From Mangifera indica (taxonomy: Eukaryota > Streptophyta > Magnoliopsida > Sapindales > Anacardiaceae): a stretch of 64,000 nucleotides of DNA. Shown piece after piece: positions 10,559 through 22,016 of this stretch. Each line of letters begins with the position of its first letter. The stretch's first letter is position 1. The stretch spans positions 992,001 through 1,056,000 of the forward strand of contig NC_058151.1 in NCBI RefSeq assembly GCF_011075055.1, given 5' to 3'. A model generated the notes under the pieces. That model was not told the DNA's origin and searched no databases. It was given only the letters and a program-made list of their open reading frames with translations. A program made the position numbers and the translations under genes.

Positions 10559-12517
10559 CTATTGTTCTTCAGCTGTGAAATCGGGTTCGGCTGGCTTCTG
10601 AAGCAGTATGGGTGGTACCCTCTCCGGAATCCTTGCCTTCCGAGTACTATTTCGCCGAATTGCACGAAGTGCATTAGCAGCAAATCTTGAGGCATAAATG
10701 GTGGCTCCTAAACCTGGTGAATTTCCACTAGCCTTAGACAGGGCATCTTGCAAACGATCCTCTTCTGCACGTAGAGACTCTTCTAGCTTCTTTTTACTAT
10801 AGCGGCGCCAAGCTGCTTGTATGAAACAAGCTGCCCAAGTCCTCCACTGCTGTGAATAAAACCTAAAAGTATGACGCAACTGCTTACTGTGAAGCCGCCT
10901 GAATTGAGAGGCAGCAAACTTCAAGTCATCAGCCTTTAAAGCAAAGGCTTCAACTTCCGCCTAAGAAGCACGGAAACGCACAGCAGTGTGAGTTTCCATG
11001 AATCCGAAACGTTTCGGTTTCCGAAACGGCCGAAACTGGTATGAAACGTTTCGGGTCCGTTTCGGAAATTTTAACGTTTCGGGCCGTTTCGGAAATTTTA
11101 AATAAAAAGGAAACGCGTTTCTTTACCAGAAACAGTTTCCTATGCTCCGTTTTTTTCCGTTGCAGAAAAGAGAAGAATTTTTGTCTTCTTGTTTTGAAAC
11201 ACCTGTCTTCTGATTTAAGCCTTTTATTATTTTTAGAGGCCAAGTGCCCACCGGAAGGAAGATTCTGAGGCGGGCTTCTTACTTCTTGGTACACTTACCT
11301 TCCTCCAGGAATTATTAGTAACTCCCCTTTCATCCAAAGCCACTGCTCAATCTTCCTTTTCTGATTGATTGAAAAAGGAAACACAAGCAAAAACTTTTGA
11401 GGCACAAGAAGCAAATATGGAATTGGGTAAAATTTCATGTGATTCTAAAAATAAATAACAAAAATAGTTTCTTATACGGAATAGTCTTCTGGGCGTCTTC
11501 TCTTCTTTGCTGTCAATCTCCTGGGCGTCTTCTTCCTCTCTGAACAGTGGCTGGAAGAAAGAAAACTCTGTGAAAAAAGTGTGCGTTCCTCTAGGTCGGT
11601 TCGTCCTGATGTCACAGAGTTTTCTGGAACTGGGTCCTGATGTCACAGAGTTTTCCAGGAACGGAAACTGCTGAGACTGGAACTTTTTGGCTGTGACATT
11701 AGGACGAACGACCCAGAGGAAGTGTGCGTTTTATTGTATTTTTTATAAAAATTTTATATTTATAAAAAAAAACCCTATATTTTTTATATTTACACGTTTC
11801 CTCACATTTCTGTTTCTTATTTTTTTAAGAAAATATGTTTCCACGTTTCCGTTTCAACGTTTCGACGTTTTCGTTTCCGTGCTACTTAGACTTCCGCAAG
11901 AGCTCTAACAGTTCTAGTCGAGATGGGGAGATTAGAAGAGGAATGAGGATCCAGAGCCCACGTGAGAAGTTCTTCGCCACAGAAATCACCAGCCCCAAGA
12001 TATTCAGAGTTAAAGAAACCAGTTCTTCCGCCATTGGTAGTTATAGTCAATAGCTTGCCTCGCATGATGAAGAGCATTTCGTCAACAGGGTCACCCTCTC
12101 GAACAATGTAGCTTTCTTCTGTATACAGCACTGGCTTGAGACAGTCACACATTGCATCCAAAAGTTGTTCATCCATTTTTTCAAACATTGGCACCTTAAA
12201 CACATCCCACAAGAGGAATACAAGTTAAGAAAGAGAGGGTAAATGGTGAAAACAAACTTTAGAACAAAATAGGAACTCACTCTCATAAGCAAAGCTAAGC
12301 AGAGATGACGCTTTATGTCCCTTCTAAGATCCTTGGGAAGATTACAGAGCAGATACTCTTCATCAACACCTCTGGTTTCTTGCCATTTGTATTGCTCATA
12401 ACGCCTTATTCGCTCCCTCAGAGTATCAGGGAGCAATCGATGGGCCATCCACTGCTCTGCATCACGTCTTTTCACTCTCATCTCCTCTAATCTTGTAGTT
12501 GTGGACTGCAAGTATGT
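10559..12517 (-). pseudogene. Truncated CNGC1 copy (exons 6 and 7 only), disrupted by hAT
   Basis: Exon 6 (12517-12281, 79 codons, TYLQSTTTRLEEMR to LALLMR) and exon 7 (12194-10559, stop TAG) match CNGC1 in copy B almost exactly. Seen differences are Gly for Ser before LGATIYAS, Pro for Gln before ERVPP, and Glu for Asp near the end. Exon 7 is split at 10961-11889 by a 929-bp hAT-type insertion within the CNBD-to-IQ coding region. Exons 1-5, encoding the whole membrane part, are missing. Reading frames outside the insertion are still open, so inactivation is recent on the scale of this duplication. It could at most give a soluble C-terminal fragment. Confidence 0.93.
10961..11889. mobile_element. 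Non-autonomous hAT-type element with GTTTCG subterminal repeats
   Basis: Target duplication ACTTCCGC (8 bp) lies at 10953-10960 and 11890-11897. Copy B shows the uninterrupted single site. Terminal inverted repeats are CTAAGAAGCACGGAAACG and, on the other end in reverse complement, CTAAGTAGCACGGAAACG, with one mismatch in 18. Both subterminal zones are packed with CGAAACG/CGTTTC words. The interior has two close direct repeats of a TGATGTCACAGAGTTTTC block (near 11609 and 11638). There is no transposase ORF. It is a different family from the GAACCG-rich hAT at 1846-2920. Confidence 0.95.
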
Positions 12518-12676
12518 CTGTTTCACAGCATCAAAATCTATATTAATGGGCCTATTTCTGAAACTCAAGTCTCGTGCACAACTTTGGAAAACCAACTCAA
12601 ACTTGAAGACATAATTTAAGATATATTGTTGTATGAATGATATGTTGACATTTAGGAGCACCACTACAATGCTCCA

Positions 12677-13156
12677 AAAGAGACGACCACAATTCAATTC
12701 AAGCCTTTGATATTAACGTCAATCTATTCTTCATCTAGTTTTTTTATCCAGACTTGAATTTTCGTATTTTTTAACTACCAATATAATATTATAATGACAT
12801 TAAATAACATTATAACAACACTAGACAATACAACAATATGAAATTATATCATTAAACAATCTATTAATATGAAATCACGAGTGTAAATTGAATCTTTTAT
12901 AATGGTTTCTCTTGCTAATTTTATTATTCAATTACAAATACCTTTTCTGCTAAATAATTTTTTTTATGTTAGAAAGATTTCTTCCCTTATTAAAAGCCTG
13001 AGTGAAAAAAGAGAGATTATTGTTATGTATTTTCTCTTTCTGTATGAGTTATATGTAGAAAAATAAGTTACTGTTATGGTTTTTTTATTTAAAGTTTGAG
13101 ATAAATAATATATATGTATACACGGTTAAGAAAAAGGGTAAAAAATTCAATCTCAA
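12677..13156. other. Unrecognised AT-rich DNA at the deletion junction of copy A
   Basis: This segment replaces the part of copy B that holds CNGC1 exons 4 and 5. It has poly-T runs and no ORF or terminal repeats that I recognise. From 13,157 to 13,459 the sequence again matches CNGC1 intron 3 (near 25,385-25,799). Confidence 0.6.
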
Positions 13157-13680
13157 ATAACCACTAGTGTATTTGTCCAAAATTTATTTTCACGCCTTTA
13201 TCTACATCAATTAAATTAGTTTTTGGCTACAAATTCTACATGTATATGTAACTTCATTCAAAACTCAACCTATCTGTGGTAAGCATAGACTTCTGTACAT
13301 ACATACATGAAAGTAATAGTACAGCCATTCGTCTAACGTTAAATGGCACTATCAATTGTTACTAATTAACCATTCTTCCCTTCAAGTATCTTGGAGGTTT
13401 AAAGATCTTGGCATATGCAAACAAAGGAATGAACCACAAAAGATGATGCAATATTTCTGATCATTACCACCCAATTTATTACTCATTTTAAGTACATAGT
13501 TATTTAAGAGATAATGTGTCTAATCATTTTCTGTTTTTCTTTTTTAATTTCATGCTCAACAATTTTCTGCATAGAAACATATATTTATTAATGAAACAAA
13601 TACTTGAGATAGGATAAAGGTTATATTAGGTCAATCAAATGAATCGTTAGGCCCTGTTCATAAAAAATTTTAAAACTGAT

Positions 13681-13682
<2 letters not shown>

Positions 13683-13769
<87 letters not shown>

Positions 13770-13778
13770 GTATGTATT
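13683..13778. repeat. (TA)n microsatellite followed by (GTAT)n
   Basis: About 37 TA units run to 13757, then five GTAT units. Length in the assembly may be unreliable. Confidence 0.95.
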
Positions 13779-14569
13779 TATAGTTTTTATATGACAAACC
13801 CCATGATTACAACATGTGTCGAGTCTTTGCATCCACTTTTTTTGTGCAGTTTATACGATAAACTTATCCCTACAACATTTCAAGCTAAGGTAAGAGCTTC
13901 TCGCTATAAAAATAATTCAAAACGACATTCAACATTCACTTACGGGATGAACAACGTGAAAGTCGAAGATCAATGATTATTATAAAGTAAAGTATGTTGC
14001 ATGCTAAGTCGAAGACTTAGACAAAGGGTAGAAACCAAACATTGGAAGAAGAAGAACTACTTTAATTTGATATGTTTGTTGCTTTTTGCAAGAACCCTCT
14101 AACTCAAAGATCAATAGAAATCATTTTTTAACTCAAAGCAGTTACCATGTTTTGCCTTTACTATTATCGTAGTTTTAGACATAGCAATTCCTGGTAGGGC
14201 TGAATCTGGCTCAGCCTCAGCTCGGTATTTGGCTCAAATTCATCCACTAATCTCATAATCTCTGAAAATACCGTTATAGGCTTAGAATGGCAAAATGTAT
14301 CATGTATTTCTGTTTGAAAAACTTTTCTGCATTATATCCTGACACGTAATATAATATCGTTTATAGGCCTCCGACCTTTATATTATTACATGTCAAAATA
14401 CATCTTAATTAAAGCCAAAAAATCATAAAATAAACCTGTAATCAGGCCTCCGACCGTATCATATACATAACAAAAATTTGCATATTCATTCATTTCAAAA
14501 AATAATGAGAAGAGTTTAATTAGGCCTCTGGCCCTTCAACATTTCATAAGTTTCTCAAAAAAAAAAAAC

Positions 14570-14570
14570 A

Positions 14571-14621
<51 letters not shown>

Positions 14622-14622
14622 G
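14570..14622. repeat. (AT)n(GT)n compound microsatellite
   Basis: About 13 AT units change to about 13 GT units at 14596. Confidence 0.95.
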
Positions 14623-15186
14623 ATGTGTGCAATGAGGACACTTACTAAGGATGTTACACCATGGCACAACCCAACGAAACACTATCCAACACGATCTGGA
14701 GAATGTCCTGGAGAGGAAAATTTATAAGGGTGAGCTAAAGGCTTAGTGAGTAGGAAATTTAAATCCTTAAGAATATTAAATGCATGTCAAACAAATAATA
14801 ATATGTCATAATATCAGCCACACACACAATTTTTAAGTTTTAAGGGGAGATTAACAACCCAGCTATGACATACCATACCTTAATCCAACACCATGCTAAT
14901 TATGTTTAAGACCACATGCTCCTCATGTACATTAACTTGAAATGTTTATCACACAATATCATCACACAAGTTAATTGTCATAAGAATGAAATTAACAATA
15001 CTACTTTTATCTTATAGGAACATATCAATCATTCACGAATTTCCACTTCCAACTCAATAACCATTGCAATGTATCAATCAATTTATAGGTTTCCTTACAT
15101 ATCAAGACTCTGAAATAATTACTCATAGATATCATACAGTTACAATATAAAGATATACATAAAAAATATCATATAAAAGAAAATTT

Positions 15187-15415
15187 GTCATACCCAAAGG
15201 ATGTCCCCACGTTGGCAGAGCAAGAGTAAAACAACTGTCATACCCGGTATACTAAAATCTCACACAGACAGAGCACTCAAATCTGTCATACTTGGCATGA
15301 AATAAGGCACAAGCAGAGCTCTAAAGTCTGTCATACCTGACATAATATCGCACAAACAGAGCACCTAAATATGTCGTATCCGGCATAAATATCACACAGG
15401 CAAAGCACTAATTGC
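15187..15415. repeat. Five-unit imperfect tandem repeat (43-50 bp units)
   Basis: Each unit opens GTCATAC(C/T) (last unit GTCGTATCC), passes through a GGCAT/GACAT word and a CACA block, and closes with a CAGAGCACT-like word. Units are about 50, 48, 45, 43 and 45 bp. No ORF spans them. It is probably a retroelement-derived satellite-like array. Confidence 0.8.
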
Positions 15416-16524
15416 ATAATAGGTAATAACCAGAAACATCTGAATGATATAAATTTCCTATCACTATATATATAAATAAATGACTTGATATTATGAATTT
15501 TTTAGGACAATAACTATCAATAAACGCCACAACCACCATAAGCAAATGTCAATTACACATAAGACTTAATTAAACACTTCTAACTCAACCATAACATAAA
15601 CAACAATTTAATCAATTTCCAAGACTTTCACTTGGTCACCAAGCTAAATTTTAAAGTCACTGTAGTCATTAGTTACACACACAAAATAACTTAACTAAGT
15701 ATTCTGAATCCACATAATAATATAACTTTTACTCTATAGTCACTCATAACCTAAATCCATAACGTACATAAAGAAAACTATTATTTCTCTTGATTTTATA
15801 AGAGATTTCCATCAAAATCTATATTATCATTTTCAATGATTCACAATAGATTAAATACTATAAAATTTTATAAGACTATAAATATTAATTTCATAAAGAT
15901 TATAGATAAAAGTTTATTCTCACTCACTGATTTGAGTTGTCTTTAAACCAGTGTTGAAATCTCTTGTTATTTTTCCTTCTTCTTCACCTAATTAAACCAA
16001 TTTGAAACAACATGGTTAAAATTTTAGAAATCCTTAAATTGAACAATAATATCAAACCCTAAAACTTTTGAACAAAATGAAATACCTTGTTCTCTTTTCC
16101 TATAAATTCATTTTCTCTTCCTTCCCCTTTCTCCCTCTTTCTTTCTTTTCTTCTTCTTTCTTTTCTTTTCTTTCTTCCCTTCTCTCCCTTTCTTTCTCTC
16201 TTTTCTCTCGTCTGCGTCTTTGCTTCTTTTCATTGAAGAATGAAAAGAAAAACAAAGGCTAATGGCTTTATTAATATTTATTGGAAAGTTTCATTTAAAC
16301 TCATACTTACACAAAATTTCACATAGCCCCTCCAAAGTTTCTGATAACTAATATTTGGGTATTTCAAGACTAGTATCTTTTATTACTGTTTCTTTCCATG
16401 AGCCCTTCTTTTGTCATAATTTGTGGTCATTTACTCCCCCCTTTACATAAAATGTAAGGATAATTATTCATAATTTTCTTTCATCGTGGAAGCATACTTA
16501 CTGACACTTTTATATTATTTAGAA

Positions 16525-17458
16525 GGCCAAAAGACTTGTTCCCACCTAAGGTATAGTGAATTCTCAAACTCTCACTCTCTAACTTTCAAAAACTAAAACA
16601 TCCACCCATGATTTGGAAAACTAACACCTACCCTCTAAAATTAAGTTAAGATTAAAGGCAAAATCATCATTTAACAATTATATTTAACATTTATATTATT
16701 TTACCCCCTTAATTTGAAAAACTAACAATTTCTCCCAAAATTAAGTTTTAAAAAGTAACATTTTCGCCTCTACCTAGGGTTTCCAATTTTGTCGACGAAT
16801 TTTTGACCAACGATTGTCAATCTCTCTCCCTCCCAGTGTTGTCTCTCCTTCTGGTGCTTAATATCAGACCGACGATATCCGAATTCAACATAATCCAAAC
16901 ATCCAAATGAAGAGTCGAAACTCATTGTCTAGATCTTCATCGTCTAGACAAAGTCAGCTTCGTTTGGATGACGATGACTGTCCAGATGAGAAAATCGATC
17001 TCTTTTGGATCATCATTGTGGTCTAGACGAAGCTGACTTCGTCTGGACAATAAAAATCCAGATGAAGAGTTTTGACTCTTCGTATGGATTTCATTTGGAT
17101 TCTATCGAATCCAGATATCGTTGATCCGATGTTGAGCACTAAAGGAGAGACGACATCGGGAAGGAGAGAAATCGGCCATCGTTGTCTAAAAATTTATTGA
17201 CAAAATTGGGAACCCTATATAGGGGGAAAAACGTCACTTTTAAAACTTAATTTGGGAAAAATTATTAATTTTCAAATTAAGAGGTTAAAATTATATAAAC
17301 TTTACATATTATTATTAAATAAAGATTTTGCCCCTAACTTTAACTTAATTTTGGAGATAGATGTTAGTTTTTTAAATCTTGAGTATATGTTTAAGCTTTT
17401 AAAAGTTGGAGGGTGGGAGTTTGGGAATTCACTATACTTGGGTGGGAATCCCTTGGCC
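16525..17458. mobile_element. Mutator-like foldback element (copy B)
   Basis: Same element, orientation and site as 5585-6501. The left target duplication TATTTAGAA (16516-16524) is intact. The right one has become AATTTAGAA (17459-17467). Long inverted arms are still recognisable but more worn than in copy A. Presence at the same site in both copies shows insertion before the segmental duplication. Confidence 0.88.
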
Positions 17459-17829
17459 AATTTAGAATTCGTTAGTTCTTGAAATTGTGGCATCGAGAAT
17501 TTTGATGCCGCAGAGCTGGCCAGTTAAAGCAAGAGTAAAAGAAAAGCAGGCCTAGACCTTATAAGGCAAAAGGCACGAATGTTGAATAACAAGAAGACAA
17601 AATGTGTATCAGCGAAAGCCATAATTATACACAACCCAAAAAAAAAAAAAAAGGAACAGTTTAAACCAAAATATGTCCCGGCAAAGTCAAATCCAAGTGA
17701 GGACGACTCCCGACTCCATAGCCGTAAGCGTTCAAAGCTTTTTCCTGAAACTGTTTCCAGAAAATAAAAAATTCAAATTTTGCATATTTTCTTGGGAAAG
17801 ATTAGTTAAATGTACAAGATGCATGTTTT

Positions 17830-20778
17830 TCAAATGTTTCGTATCTCATACCGTGAATGGAAACATCCGGTGCACTTCTTCAGGAGTGATCTCGTGCTTA
17901 TTGCTGGTGGTTCTAGCTTATTAATGAACACATCTTTCAGGTCATAGGCCGTAATGGCGACGGCTTCAACATGCTTCAGCGTTTGAATGGTTCTGGTTGA
18001 GATTGGCAGGGTGGATGAGTGAGGCTGAGCTTGAATCCAGCTGACAAGTTCTTCCCCGATGATATCGCCTTCTCCCATAAGAACATTTTTGTCATTGCTG
18101 CGATCATCTGTGTCAGCCCTGGAGGAGGTGTATGTCCATAACTTTCCTTGCAGCACAAAGACAATTTCACTGATGGGTTCCCCCTCCCGGATGACGAGAG
18201 TTCGGTCACCATAGAAAGCTGGCTTCATACGATTACACAGCACCTTCAACAATGATTCTTCCCATTTTCCCAGCTCTTTTACCTTGATATGCACGCATTC
18301 AAGAACAAGAATAAGAATACAAACAACGTACAACCACCGCTTGAATATTTTGCCATAACATCAATAAGATTTTCTATGTTTTATGACTAATACTAATTAT
18401 ACTTTGATTTAATACAATTAAATAAATGAATAGTTTAATAAAAGTTTATTGATAGTTTTCATGTAATCAATAAAGATAGTTCTATATACTTCATGGTGTG
18501 GGTGACTAGTTCGGTGTGGATTTTTGAGTTATTGAACTTTTGATTACATCTCTCTTCCCAAAATTTTGACATCGTTTTACCCAAAAGCATAAACCAGTAT
18601 AAGTTTAGTTTGGTTTGAAAAAATTGAGTTTAGTTCAATTTAAGAGAAATCAAGTTCAAATTCAACCATAATATTGAGTAGAGCTTAGGTTAGTAATATA
18701 ATTAAACTAAAATTGACCGAAACGATACCATTTTAATATGGTCAAAATAATGTTACTTTAGCTAATTTGAATCGAGCTTTTCCAAGCCAAATAGATCTTA
18801 GCAAGCCGAACACCCCTTAAGACTCCCCAAGCTCAAGCTCAATAATATAAAATCTTTAAGCTCGAGCTTGAAATTGAGTTTGCCTAAAGCAAACTCGTTT
18901 TAGACTCTTTCAAGCTAAGCTAACAAATGAGTTCAAGCCAACTCAATTTGAGTCTACCACTATCGGATTATGGGATATACATTGCTTCATGTGTGGGTTA
19001 ATATTGCATAATGGAGCAAACATTTGGAGACTACAGAAGTAGAGGCACTCACTTTCTTCAACCTTTCTAAGCGTTCTTCCATCTTCATGTTGTTGACGAT
19101 ATCCTCAGGTCTTTCACTTGCAGATTGCAGATAAGTCTGTTTCACAGGATCCATCATTCGTCTTAGAAAAAAATAATATATTCAAATGTGCTTAATCTTA
19201 AGCATATTGAGATAGATAGAACATGTACCAACCTGCATATTTCCAATTAAAAACACAAACAGCAGGGTGGAATAGATGATTACAGAAATCACATATATAT
19301 TTTCCAGGGGAAAGGTACTTGGTCGGAGATTTTGACCGAAACAACTGCCAAAAAAGAGTAAATAAATAATGTGTTCCACATATCAGTAAAGTGGAAAGAT
19401 AGGCACAAACCTGAGAACTTGCAGACCCCATCGGAAACAGAACAAATATTTCTTCAGAAATGACTTCATTCCCACAATTCTATATTCGAGACCATCATTG
19501 AATATTCCAAAATGTGTGATATTTGCTGTTTTATGACAACTTAGCTTCTCTAAATCATGATTACCACAAACGAAAGTGCTAAATTTCAATGTATTCTTGG
19601 AATTATATTCGTCCCTCCAACAAACAAGAATCCTGTCGATAGCAAAACAATACCAGGTAGCTCCAAATACCTGAATTCAGAACCAGAAAGTCAGAATTAA
19701 TTAATCTACAACAAATAAGTGTTGGGTGGTACAAGAGCCAGTTGCAACAACTCCATCTAAGAGTCCATTGGAATGACTCCTTTAAGAGTATCGGATTAAA
19801 CGTTTAATTTGAAGGTCTAACCATTGACCCGTTACAACAACTCCAGACTTGAGTTTGTAGGAGCGACCGATTAACTTAGTTCAACCAGTTACTCCTTCAA
19901 ATGGATGGAAAATCAAAGCCCTTGTAGCTTTTTGGGATGGGAGAGGCCAAATAGCACCTATCGATTAGAATTGACTATTTGAATTTGAATTAAAACTTAC
20001 ATGACCTCCATGCAAGTAAAGCAAAAGATTGAACACAGCTTTTGCCCATTTGGCTTTGGCGATAAACCCTGTCTGCTTGGAGGCATTTCTGATAGTTATC
20101 GAGAGTCCAATAACTAGAAGCATATATCCGAAAAGAAACAAGTTCGTTGTAGTCAGAAAGATCTTGTCCGTCGTTCCCCTTGTCAAATCCGGAAGTATAG
20201 TCTGCAAACAAGTTCAAACAATCAAAACATGAAAGAAATTACAGACTAATAAGCAAAATGGTGAAAGATTTGAGCTTACCAACGTCATTAACAAGACGGG
20301 TACTTGAGTAAACATGAAATGTTCAATCCCCTTCTCTTTCCTAATAGTCCCCAGGAAGATTTTGCGGATTACATTTGGAACATATAGCAGCATGTAAGCA
20401 TTGAAAATGGCAACCACAGCAAAGGTGGCATACAATTCATTGTTGATTTCCAGGCAATTATGCTGGGAATCGATCACATAAGCGTAGTAATGCAAAGGAT
20501 GCACGAAGATGACGATCATATAAGCAGTGAGAAAAGCCCCGTATCCCCAAGGACTATCCAGGTCAAAAAAATTTATTGCAACTTTCAGATAACGACGCAG
20601 GTGTTGCCAAATTCCTCGAGGATCATCATCTGCAATTATAATTTCTTCTTTCTCACCGTCCTCAATACTCACGGCCTGAAGTTGAGTCTCTGACCTGCAC
20701 AGTAATACAAAGTAGTTTGAAGACAGCTGAACCCACAACTTTCACTAACTTGCTAAAACTTACTATGTAGACTCACAT
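17830..20778 (-). CDS. Divergent, shortened CNGC-like channel protein, copy B
   Basis: Exons are 20694-20280, 20201-20001, 19670-19411, 19344-19233, 19136-19053 and 18282-17830, matching copy A in every length except the last, which is 9 bp longer because the TGA of copy A is CGA here (tail RYEIRNI). All splice sites and phases are intact, giving about 508 aa from an ATG split between 20778-20777 and 20694. Architecture is as in copy A: six TM segments, GQN pore filter, 28-codon C-linker exon, CNBD, no IQ. Just upstream of the split ATG an in-frame TGA closes the frame that is open in copy A, which favours the split ATG as the real start or a damaged N terminus. A TRIM sits about 40 bp 5' of this point, so expression may differ from copy A. 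Confidence 0.78.
18600..18955. repeat. Dispersed repeat in the C-linker intron (copy B)
   Basis: Same repeat and position as 7640-8015 in copy A, with more substitutions than the nearby coding exons. It was present before the duplication. Confidence 0.6.
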
Positions 20779-20821
20779 GATGAACAAGGCCAAAGTCTCT
20801 GGATTTCAATCTGCAAATTTG

Positions 20822-21094
20822 TGTTAGGATTGGGGTATTTGTCCTCAATCCAATGATGAATCTTTATTATAAATATATGTTTTAGGTTTTAAACGAGAAA
20901 AGAAGAAAAAACATTAGAGTTTTGTATGTAGGCAACCATCTTGACTGATTGTGAAAAATCTCTGATGGCTCAAACAGCCGAAAAATCAGAAGTCTTAAAC
21001 TACACAAAATGTTTAATAATATTTTGGTTAACGAAATAATTTTAATTTATTATATTTTTGTGTTTTAGATCAATTAGAGGTTACGTTTTTAACA
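20822..21094. repeat. TRIM left LTR
   Basis: Runs from TGTTAGGATTGGGG to TTTTTAACA. Aligns to 21738-22016 through shared landmarks: TTTATTATAAATATAT, TTTTGTAT, GATTGAT-like, CTTAAAC and AAATAATTTTAATTT. Confidence 0.82.
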
Positions 21095-21097
21095 AAA

Positions 21098-21110
21098 TGA
21101 TATCAGAACA
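21098..21110. other. Primer-binding site of the TRIM
   Basis: TGATATCAGAACA, three bases after the LTR end, differs at two positions from TGGTATCAGAGCA, the usual plant primer site complementary to initiator methionine tRNA. Confidence 0.75.
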
Positions 21111-21737
21111 TTCAATCCAATAAAAAAGATAGATGATGATCGAAAAAATGAAGAGTCACCAGAAAACGTTTACAGAGGAGACTGACTTGAAGAAGAATCA
21201 TCATACGAAAAAATGAATTGATAGCTACATATTAGAAAAGTGTCAAAAAAAAAAGGAGAAGAAGAAAATGAAAACAAAAGAAGAAGAAGGAGAAGAAAAT
21301 GAAACGCCGGCAAAAGCGTGAAGAAAAAAAAAAATTATAGAAGACAGAAGGGAGAAAACGCAGAAAAGGAAGAAGAAGAGAAAAAGAAAAGAGAAAGGGG
21401 AGAGAGAAGAAAAGGGAACTAAGAAAGAAATAGACAAGGAGAAGGAAGAAAATTAAAAAAAAAAGGGTGGGGGCAGTGGCTGCTGCTTTGCTGGGAAAGG
21501 GAGCTGTGGTTTGCAGAAAAATAGTAGAAAAGACAGGGGGTTGGTTTATTGGGAAGAGAAAAAGAAAAGATGTAGACCTTTTGGAAAAAATGAGAGGTGA
21601 AGACGAAGTAAGCAGAGGGGGGTTGGGGGGGCGCATAGATAGATAAAAAATAATAATAACGATAAAATAGAAAAACAGAAAAAATTAATATATAAATACC
21701 CATATTAAAAATGTGATGGTTTTACAGAAAAAGAAAA

Positions 21738-22016
21738 TATTAAGATTATGATATTTATTTTTAATTTAATAATTAATTTTTATTATAAATATATATTTTG
21801 AGTTAAAAAATATATATATTAAAATTTTGTATATAAACATCTATTTTTGATTGATTATAGGAGGTCTTTATTGTCTTAAACAGTCAAAAAATATGAGATT
21901 TTAAACTTTTTAAAATATTTGATTTATTTTTATAATATTTTAATTAATAAAATAATTTTAATTTTTTATTTTTTTATTTTTTTATTTTAGATGAACGAGG
22001 AACTAGGTTCCTAACA
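21738..22016. repeat. TRIM right LTR
   Basis: Begins TATTAAGATT directly after the purine tract and ends GGTTCCTAACA. Compared with the left LTR it is strongly depleted of C and G, with many C-to-T and G-to-A type differences and extra poly-T. Confidence 0.82.

Larger units (their letters stand above)
5414..13459. repeat. Segmental duplication copy A (CNGC locus)
   Basis: Homology to 16,371-25,799 starts at a shared ACTAGTATCT and is collinear through a Mutator-like element, the CNGC-like gene, its upstream spacer and CNGC1 exons 7 and 6. Copy A then lacks DNA equivalent to about 24,266-25,510 (CNGC1 exons 5 and 4). Homology resumes at about 13,157-13,459, matching CNGC1 intron 3. Exons 1-3 are absent. 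By eye, coding parts are only a few percent different and repeat-derived parts more. Confidence 0.9.
13460..16370. other. Inter-copy spacer, gene-free
   Basis: AT-rich DNA between the two duplication copies with no convincing gene. It contains two microsatellites, three scattered AGGCCTC(C/T)G(A/G)CC words (near 14370, 14446 and 14523), a tandem repeat at 15187-15415, and a pyrimidine-rich tract at about 16090-16215. The style resembles the internal non-coding part of an old LTR retroelement, but I see no LTR pair or coding domain to prove it. Confidence 0.5.
20822..22016. mobile_element. TRIM-like miniature LTR retroelement
   Basis: The element is 1,195 bp with TG...CA ends (TGTTAGGAT...GGTTCCTAACA) and a 5-bp target duplication ATTTG (20817-20821 and 22017-22021). 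Copy A shows the clean empty site. Two collinear terminal repeats of about 273 and 279 bp flank a 643-bp internal region. A primer-binding-like site TGATATCAGAACA follows the first LTR and a purine tract ACAGAAAAAGAAAA precedes the second. The internal part is a purine-rich GAAGAA-type block (about 21240-21460) with no gag or pol. These are the defining traits of TRIMs. It lies just 5' of CNGC-like gene B. Confidence 0.87.

Noticed and set aside
21232..21703. Overlapping Phe/Ser/Leu-rich minus-strand ORFs
   Set aside because: They are the antisense of the purine-rich GAAGAA tract inside the TRIM and have no domain content.
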